Positions 56,510 through 64,000 of a stretch of 64,000 nucleotides of DNA are shown here, piece after piece. A model generated the notes under the pieces. That model did no database searches, had not been told where the DNA came from, and was given only the letters and a program-made list of their open reading frames with translations. The position numbers and the translations under genes were made by a program. The stretch is from Patiria pectinifera (Eukaryota; Echinodermata; Asteroidea; Valvatida; Asterinidae): positions 13,599,513 to 13,663,512 of the forward strand of contig CM057147.1 of assembly GCA_029964075.1 (NCBI GenBank), in the 5' to 3' direction. Position 1 is the stretch's first letter; each line of letters begins with the position of its first letter.

Positions 56510-58660
56510 TCTCCTCATTCTCATATGGAGTATAGCATATTGTCGCCACACCGGGACAGCAGTCCCTGCCTGCTAGGTCAGATCAAAGAAATGATACAGG
56601 TTTTGGGCTCTTGACTGATAGAGAACACCATTTAAAGACCGCCAATAGAAGGGCTCGATTGGTAAATTGCTGGAGCGCCGGCTCGGCAGTCTTTTTTGTT
56701 GATCAATTTCATTTCGATTAAACGTTTTCACTAGTAGTTTCAAAATTGTGTTGTTTGTTTCATGCATGTACCTATCGAAACTATAGGCCAGCACGTATTT
56801 GTTTGGATAGTAAGGAGGATTGTGGTACGACCATTTTTATTGATTACTGAAAAATATGACCTTTGCAGTAGAAACAAAGAAAAATGATAGAAATACTACT
56901 GCATGCCACATAAAAGGCATTTAAAAGGTATAATCTGCAGAAACACGCCCTTGTGTATGGACCATATAAAATTGAAAGTGAGGTAAAATCTTCACTTTTG
57001 GAGCTTGAGAAGAGAAATGAAAGCCAAAATATAAAGTTAATTACTAATTAATACCAGTCTGCTCTAATGAATCATGTTAAATTTGTGATTTAACGTACCC
57101 TAATGTTGTAGGCCGCATTAAAAAACATAAAGCGATGCTAGAATGTGTCAATAGTCTGACACCATCCCATTCAATAGTTCACAATTTATATAATACATTC
57201 AGGGAACACGACCAAAATGGCTTCCTCGTGAATAAGGTCCATTAACAGAGTCCCTTAGACTTTCACTCGCGGGTAAAAAAAAGGGTTGCTGTTATCATGA
57301 GACTGGATTGGATTTGACCAAGGCTACTGTAATAATTTAACTTTTGATGGGTAAACATTGTTTAGGTTGAGGGTTTTTTGTTAAGCTATAGTCCATCATT
57401 TGCAACCATCCGAAAAAGTAACTGGCGTAATTATTGTTGAAAAACATACTTGGTTAAAAGATAGTAAGGCAACTAAACTCCATGTGAAATGTTTTTTTTC
57501 TGGCAAGCTATCATTTTGAAGTAATCAACGAAAGAAGGTCTTTCCAACGGTGTATCTTAAGACGCACCGTAGGCAAATTAAAATTAGTAGTTCGTTTTGT
57601 TATTCGGCCCAGCGCGCGCAAGCATTGGCACGACGCACAGGCGTCGGATCAGTGCGCGACATCGCGTACAGCTGCAATTCAAAACTATTCAAAACATGAT
57701 TCAGCAACTTTTGATTTGAAGTTGAGATCCTAGAATGCTGTTTTTCTCGGAATATACAGCTGAAGCTGAGCTGAAACTTCATCAGGTTAGTTGTTCAGTA
57801 TCCTGCATTAGATTTTGAACACTTTGTGTTGCTTCAAACGATCAAAATACACACATTACAAATGATGGACTATATATTTAAGTATATTGATCATTTATTG
57901 GTATTTGGGTCTTTGCTTTTGATAAGATGAAACCATTGTCCTGAGGCTTTGCTGCTCTCTAGTGCTGGGTGCTAAAGGGTTTGTTTCCTTTTGGTCGCTG
58001 CGCATGCTATTGCCCGAAACTGTTTTTTTTTTCACAGTGATCAAATGATTCACGGCAACTGTTGCCCGGAAAGAAATATAACTAGCCATTTCACAAACCC
58101 AGGCATCCAGCCGTCAAACGATATTGAAGAGAAATGTAGGCCAAGTTTTTGAAAAGGGTAAAACAGCGGACAGCAAGAAGGAATTTACGAATAACTATCA
58201 TTGATTATCTTTGTTTCGTAACATTTGCTGTACTAAATTATAGAAATAAGTCGAAGATACGCTTTAGAATTAAAAAGGTTTATGGAGACTTACCATAGAA
58301 GTATTTACAATACATTAATAATAGCTGCCATGTAAGCGACAACATAGATTAACATGTGTTCACATGAAAGCTGTGCTGATTATGTTGAGTGTAATTCTAT
58401 TGCATATCCACTTCTTTATTGATTTACAATCAAAGTTGTTAATGTACAACAACCTACTCGTAGTATCACTTTCTAATACCGCTTATGCATTGTACTTCTG
58501 ATTGCATATCGTTGATTTATTATAGTGCGTATAGTTCAAGAGGTGGTGGCTCAGTTGGATCAGATCCATTATTTAAAGTTTAATAAGTATACCTATTGGA
58601 AGTGATTCTGAATTGAAGGTTTAAAAGTAGTGGAAGGTCTGCATGAAGCTATGAACTTTT
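56510..58660. other. Unassigned stretch
   Basis: Small ORFs only (56573-56794, 57600-57782 and 57895-58089, all minus), none with a domain. No repeat structure recognised. Confidence 0.35.
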
Positions 58661-59183
58661 ATTCATTAAGGGGCCATTCAGAATGTTCAATGTTTTAAAA
58701 TTTCGATCTTTTTTCCAAATTGTGGGTGGGTCGGTCAAGCTAAATAATTGAAAATCGAAATTCACTTTCCATGGAAAAAAAGATTAAAAAACCAAAGAAA
58801 GATAGATCTTTTGAATTTGACTTGCCTGAACTACGCGCAAGCGTTCCGATATCGCGATGCGTGTTTCTTTTCCAACTTCGTCCCCTGTATGTACTGTACA
58901 TGTACGTCATGTACGTGTATATAGACCCACTGTGGCATGAGAGGGAGGTGGTTTTTCAGTAGACTTGAACGCCGGGCGTAGTAGCGGTTAGGCCGTGCAG
59001 AGGCAGCAGGGTACCAGGTGTACTAGATCGGCTCTATAACACACCGCGGGCGTCGATTACCAATCGCTAGAAAAACTGGACTATTCAACCACTGAACTCC
59101 AAGACTACGAGGACCGCAGCCTGTGATGTGATGTCTGCCCAAACCACAGCTGGCAAAACACAGGAAAACTGAAGGTCACCAGT

Positions 59184-62042
59184 GGGTCATTCCATGTCAG
59201 ACCAACGCACTTTTTTACCTCATGTCTTCCAATTTTGATAAAAATTGCTGTGCTTGTAGGTCATGATGAGCAATGAATGCACACCAATTTTTAGCCCGAT
59301 CCGACCTACCATGTGGTCTGGGCAGAAACCACAAAAACCGGACATTTTTAGAGTAAAATACCACCCTTTTGGCAGAAATATGTCAAAACCATGTCAATTT
59401 TCATCGAATATATGCGAATTTGGTATCAAAATAATAAGAATTGCATGCTCAAAGCAACTCTTTTGTCAAAATTAAATTTTGTGAAAAGGAGGTCACGTGA
59501 CCTTTAATATGTTATCTTGACCTTTGACCCAATTTATGTACTAATGTATCATTCCGAAAATCAACGAAAATAAAATGACTTGATAGAGCATGTCTTCCTC
59601 TATTAGAATCCACTAAAAATCAATTGGGGTCTTCAAAATTTACAACTTTATGACTATTTTTGTACAGTTGGTAGGTTACAAATTAGTCAGTTTATAGACT
59701 TTACATGAGAAGTCCACCAACACAACTTACTATTCTGTTTCTAAAGGTACTTAAATTAATCTTGGTTTGGGAATTTCTCATGTTTAGGGTTGATGAGGTC
59801 AAACCAGACTCATAATATAAATTATCAGCAGTGGCGCACCCAGGATTTTGCTTTTTGTGTGTGTGTGTGGGGGGGGGGGGAGGGCTCATAATTTGTTTGT
59901 TTTCAAATTTCTGTAGAAGATTGAAAAACAAAAATTACCCACCCCGGGGTGCCACTGATAATTAGTTATCCCACGAGCGCGCTTGGAATATGAAACAATG
60001 CAATGCTGCTGTGACCCATATGCCACCCGACGCACTACATGTACATTATTCCGTGTTCCACGAGCGCAAGTGGGCTAACGAATTTATCTTCAAGCAAACT
60101 TGACGTCGAATGCTTGAGAGTCGATTGTCATCAGCAGTTACTGTTTAGGGTACGCAACAGCTCTATGCTTTCTACCCGGACCCAGTACAGTGGACAAACA
60201 TCCAGGTGAAATTTGCCTCGAAGGAAAAAATTGCCAAGTCTGTGAGACTCATGAAGCGCAGTGATGAATGAGTAAGGTAACTTTGATTGCAATATTGAGT
60301 ATTATCTTCAAACTTGAAGATTAAACATTTTAGCAAGATTAGCAAGTATTAGCAAACTTGAATCCTAGACCCTGATTAGTCCATCTATAGCAACAGTGTG
60401 ATTTGATATAATATTGCACAGCTATATTGCACCCCAGATATCGAATGTACATGTACATGTATGTATTTGTTCTTTTTTATTTGCTGCTGAACGGTCCGAT
60501 ACACTATGCTACGGAAGCGTATTTAGGACATAACCAAAAAAAAATTATCCGGCCCTCTATTTCGCCCTGGCGGATAACTAATTCGTCCGGGCGAATTACT
60601 ATTTCGCCCGGGCGGATTACTATTTCGCCCGGGCGGATTACTATTCCGCACGGGCGGATTACTAATTCGCCCGGGCGAATTACTATTTCGCCCGGATGGA
60701 TTAGTAATTCGCCCGGGCGAATTAGTAGTCTGCCCGGCCGGGAGAATTAGTAATCTGCCCGGGCGAATAAGTAGTCTGCCCGGGCGGAATAGTAATCCGA
60801 CCGGGCGAAATGCTAATCCGCCCGGGCAAAATACTAATCCGCCCAGGCGAAATAGTAATCCGCCCGGCCGAAATAGTAATCCGCCCGGGCGAAATTGTAA
60901 TCCGCCCAGGCGAAATAGTAATCCGCCCGGGCGAAATAGTAATCCGCCCGGGCGAAATAGTAATCCGCCCGGGCGAAATAGTAATCCGCCCGGGTGAAGT
61001 AGTGGGCCTAAAAAATATTTTCGGTCATGTCCTAAATACGCTTCCGTACTATGCACCTACATCCCTCACCGCGTGCAATGTACACATTCGACGTAAAGTT
61101 TGCTTGAAGATAAATACGTTATATGGCTCTTGGAACACGGAATAATGTAGTGCGTCGGGTGGCATATGGGTCACAGCAGCATTTCATTGTTTCATATTCC
61201 AATATTCCAAGCGCGCTCGTGGGATAACTAATTATCAGTGGCGGGGGGGGGGGGGGCCTCGAGGGGCTTGAACCCTCCCCCTCCAAGGTTGTCAATTTGT
61301 TTGTTCAATTTGTTTTTTCAATCTCCAGAAATTTTACAACAAAAAGCTATGAGTCCCCCCCCCCCACAAAAAAGCAAAATCCTGGGTGCGCCACTGCTGA
61401 TAATTTATATTATGAGTCTGGTTATACCTCATCAGCTCTAAACATGACAAATTCCCAAACCAAGATTATTTTAAGTAGCTTTAGAAACAGAATAGTAAGT
61501 TGTGTGGGTGAATTTCTCATGTAAAGTCTATAAATTGACTAATTTGTAACCCACCAAGTGTACAAAAATAGTCATAAAGTTGTAAATTTTGAAGACCCCA
61601 ATTGATTTTTAGTAGATTCTGATAGAGGAAGACATGCTCTATCGAGTCATTTTCATTTCGTTGATTTTCGGAATGATACATTATTACATAAATGGGGTCA
61701 AAGGTCACGATAACATATTAAAAGTCACGTGACCTCCTTTTCACAAAATTTAATTTTGACAAAAGAGTTGCTTTGAGCATGCAATTCTTATTATTTTGAT
61801 ACCAAATTCGCATATATTCGATGAAAATTAACATGGTTTTGACATATTTCTACCAAAAGGGTGGTATTTTACCACCCAAAAATGTCCGGTTTTTGTGGTT
61901 TCTGCCCTGACCACATGGTAGGTCGGATCGGGCTAAAAATTGGTGTGCATTCATTGCTCATCAGGACCTACAAGCACAGCAATTTTTATCAAAATTGGAA
62001 GACATGAGTAAAAAAGTGCGTTGGTCTGACATGGAATGACCC
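59184..62042. mobile_element. Long-inverted-repeat transposon, copy 2
   Basis: Same ends as copy 1 at 13237 (GGGTCATTCCATGTCAGACC). CAGT is duplicated exactly (59180-59183 and 62043-62046). The arms are about 750 bp each and the interior is reversed relative to copy 1. It carries a nested MITE at 60511-61047 that copy 1 lacks. No transposase. Confidence 0.85.
60511..61047. mobile_element. Nested MITE with palindromic 21-bp minisatellite
   Basis: The ends are ACGGAAGCGTATTTAGGACA and its complement. The flanks ACTATGCT and ACTATGCA (60503-60510 and 61048-61055) are an 8-bp duplication with one change. Copy 1 keeps the uninterrupted site (complement TGCATAGT near 14243). The left half repeats CGGATTACTATTTCGCCCGGG-type 21-bp units and the right half their complement, so the whole can fold on itself around about 60770. 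The 177- and 111-codon ORFs are repeat artefacts. Confidence 0.9.
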
Positions 62043-62415
62043 CAGTGCAAAACAGGAAGACCGACAACTTCACGCCGTCACTGAACTAGACACACATGTA
62101 CATGCGTATACATGTTCAAGTATATGTACATACAAGTGCATGTACATGTACATGTTCAGTTTTTTTTATTAATCGAAATTAGGGGTGGGTGGGTGGGTCA
62201 AAATAATTTGGAAAAAAGTCGAAATTTTAAAACAGACAATTCTGAATGGTCCCTTAGTGATACAATATCGGTCAATTTGTGTGACATTATCGGTTAGTGA
62301 TATATTATCAGTTGGTTACTACAGTATCAGTTGTAACAAACCCCCACAAAGCTATCAAGAAGTGAAGAGATTGAATTTTAAACCAGTATTGTGACCGTTT
62401 GACTGTCACCCCAAG

Positions 62416-62734
62416 CAAGGGCGGGTCCAGGGGGGGGGGGGGCAAAGGGGGCCATGGCCCCCCCCCCCTAAAACGAGACCAATTTTTTTTTTTTTTCATG
62501 TGACATCGCAATAAAGGCAGGCAATGAGTACACCACCATCTTTTCCCAAAAAAACATTGGTTAAAGTGGTCAGAAATTGCCTCAGCTCGCACCACAGAGC
62601 ATCTAGAATCCAAATTTTTTCGGGGCCTATAAGCGGGCCCCGAACCCCACGCCGTAATTTTTTTGACCCACTTTTTGGGGGGTCCAAATTTGTTTTTGGC
62701 CCCCCCCCCAAATTGTGTTCTGGATCCGCCCTTG
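62416..62734. mobile_element. hAT-like MITE (319 bp)
   Basis: Ends CAAGGGCGGGTCCAG and CTGGATCCGCCCTTG are near-perfect inverted repeats. ACCCCAAG is exactly duplicated (62408-62415 and 62735-62742), the 8-bp signature of hAT. It shares the CACCACAGAGCATCTA segment with the 5160-6063 element. Confidence 0.9.
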
Positions 62735-62742
62735 ACCCCAAG

Positions 62743-64000
62743 TCAAGTTTCCCACAAACTTCATAACGATTGTGGACTCTGATAGGAAGGTTTGAAGTAA
62801 ATATTGGGAAACGCAACAGCACAAAGAATTTCCGTTTACACGAAGCCAAACCTCTTTAATTACAATGAGATACACCACGTAACAAGGAGATAAAAACAAT
62901 CGGAACAAAGTAGTTTTTCGTTAGAACAAAACAAACAAACCGATTTTTTAAAGAGCAGGTATATGCAACTTAAACATGACACAGACAAAAATGTTCTGCT
63001 CTTGATTTATAGATTCCATGTGTACAAAAATAAAATGAATGAGAAACTCCCCTCACTTTTGGTTTAAAATAGAGATGTGATGAACTATTATTCGATTGCA
63101 AAAAAATATGTTTTACACTCACGGAGTCAGCTTCAAATTCTATCGGAAATAGGACCAATTCTTGATATTAGGCCAGAGTTAATTTGTTTTATTAGAATTT
63201 AATTTTGTATTTGCCTTATATACATCGCTTGTGCGTTAATTGTTTGTACGTCAAGTAAGAGATGAGTTAACAATAGATAAGAATCCCTGCTCGAAATGGA
63301 ATTATATGCCGAGTACGCTAAAACAAAATTGATTATGAAATAATCCATTATCTGATTACTTTCACTTGTTCACTTCTCACAAACCATGGTTGTAGGACAA
63401 TCCGTGGTTAAAATACAAAGTTCTATTACTTAAAGTCACTAATCACATCAATTTGCTTGACTGCTACTGTTATTGTACTGATAATAAGATGAAACCATTA
63501 TTGTTTTGACAAGTTTCTTGGATTATGGACAGAAATAGAACACCGATGAAAAATACTGTTCAGACAGTTGAAAAATGCCAAAAATCCCCACACATGTATT
63601 AAAAAACATTAACAAGCATGGGTGTCGCCATGATTTTTTTCTAGAGGTGGGCAACACTTAATTATTCCCCCCCCCCTCAAAAAAAATCATGCATTTCTCA
63701 ACATATTCACGATTTATCAGTTTTAGAGGTGGGCAGGGACATCCCTCCCCCAACTCATTAAATTTACACCACTATGTCTTCGCGTCTCGTTTTCTTGTCT
63801 TTTTTTTCTCTCTTTTTTCTTCCTTTTCCCCACTTTTTTTTTGCTTTTTCGTGGGAGGGGGGGGGGGGGGCAAAGCGACCCCTTGCCCCCACCCCTCGCA
63901 ACGCCCATGTGAACAAGTGCACTGTTGCTGTACATTATTAAACGGTCCTGTAGGCAAAGTGGTGACTTCAAACGATTAGTTTACTTACAAACACCACCCT
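62743..64000. other. Unassigned stretch
   Basis: AT-rich, ending in poly-C/T and poly-G tracts (63664-63900). GGGTGTCGCCATGA near 63619 and AACGCCCATG near 63900 hint at a further degraded element. No gene. Confidence 0.35.

Larger units (their letters stand above)
58666..62256. mobile_element. Outer inverted pair enclosing the second long-inverted-repeat element
   Basis: The left block (about 58666-58745: GGGGCCATTCAGAATG, TTTTAAAATTTCG, TTTTTTCCAAATT, GGGTGGGTCGGTCAA) is the complement of the right block (about 62180-62256). This suggests an older inverted-repeat element into which 59184-62042 inserted. Flank duplication is not clear. Confidence 0.45.

Noticed and set aside
60427..61145. 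ORFs of 177 and 111 codons with PGRI/RPGE repeats
   Set aside because: Artefact of the 21-bp palindromic minisatellite in a MITE.

Overview
The window looks like animal nuclear DNA, probably from an echinoderm or another marine invertebrate deuterostome. The evidence is the small exons with GT/AG introns, the scattered AGGCCTATA and ACATGTACATGTA motifs, tRNA-derived SINEs, many short inverted-repeat transposons, and a Patched-domain (PTCHD3-like) gene family. The taxon is inferred from sequence style, not from a marker gene. Gene density is low and most of the 64 kb is layered mobile DNA.

Layout. 0.9-2.7 kb: the intact last coding exon of a Patched-domain membrane protein whose 5' exons lie left of the window. 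3-25 kb: no confident gene, but hAT-like, MITE and long-inverted-repeat elements, a tRNA-SINE, a diverged tandem array at 9.2-10.3 kb and a palindromic TTCTATAGAA array at 12.9-13.2 kb. 26.3-29.8 kb: a second, broken Patched-domain copy in the same orientation as the first. The duplicated block covers the intron, last exon and about 1.5 kb of 3' flank. Copy 2 has a MITE inside an exon, an in-frame TAG and two frameshifts. 31.5-36.4 kb: a decayed LTR-type retroelement with a broken gag (CCHC knuckle), a protease missing its active-site segment, no visible reverse transcriptase or integrase, and an SGNH-hydrolase ORF in the position where env usually sits. 43 kb: a broken type II thioesterase fragment on the minus strand. 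45.1-46.7 kb: a tRNA-SINE split by a 1.2-kb foldback element made almost wholly of a 14-bp minisatellite. 47.3-50.1 kb: a 2.8-kb terminal-inverted-repeat element with a 6-bp target duplication, ending 11 bp before a start codon.

Two small secreted, cysteine-rich protein genes of unknown function lie at 50.1-52.6 kb (three phase-compatible exons) and 53.9-56.5 kb (TATA box, 5'UTR intron, signal-peptide exon, last exon, poly(A) signal). The second has CG where the last intron's AG acceptor should be. 58.7-62.3 kb is a nested stack of inverted-repeat elements, and 62.4 kb holds another hAT-like MITE.

No operon-like cooperation between genes is visible. The history is one of local gene duplication followed by transposon decay. 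The most unusual items are the SGNH-bearing retroelement, the two unrecognised secreted cysteine-rich genes with disturbed 5' or splice sites, and several insertions whose empty sites are preserved in paralogous copies inside the same window.
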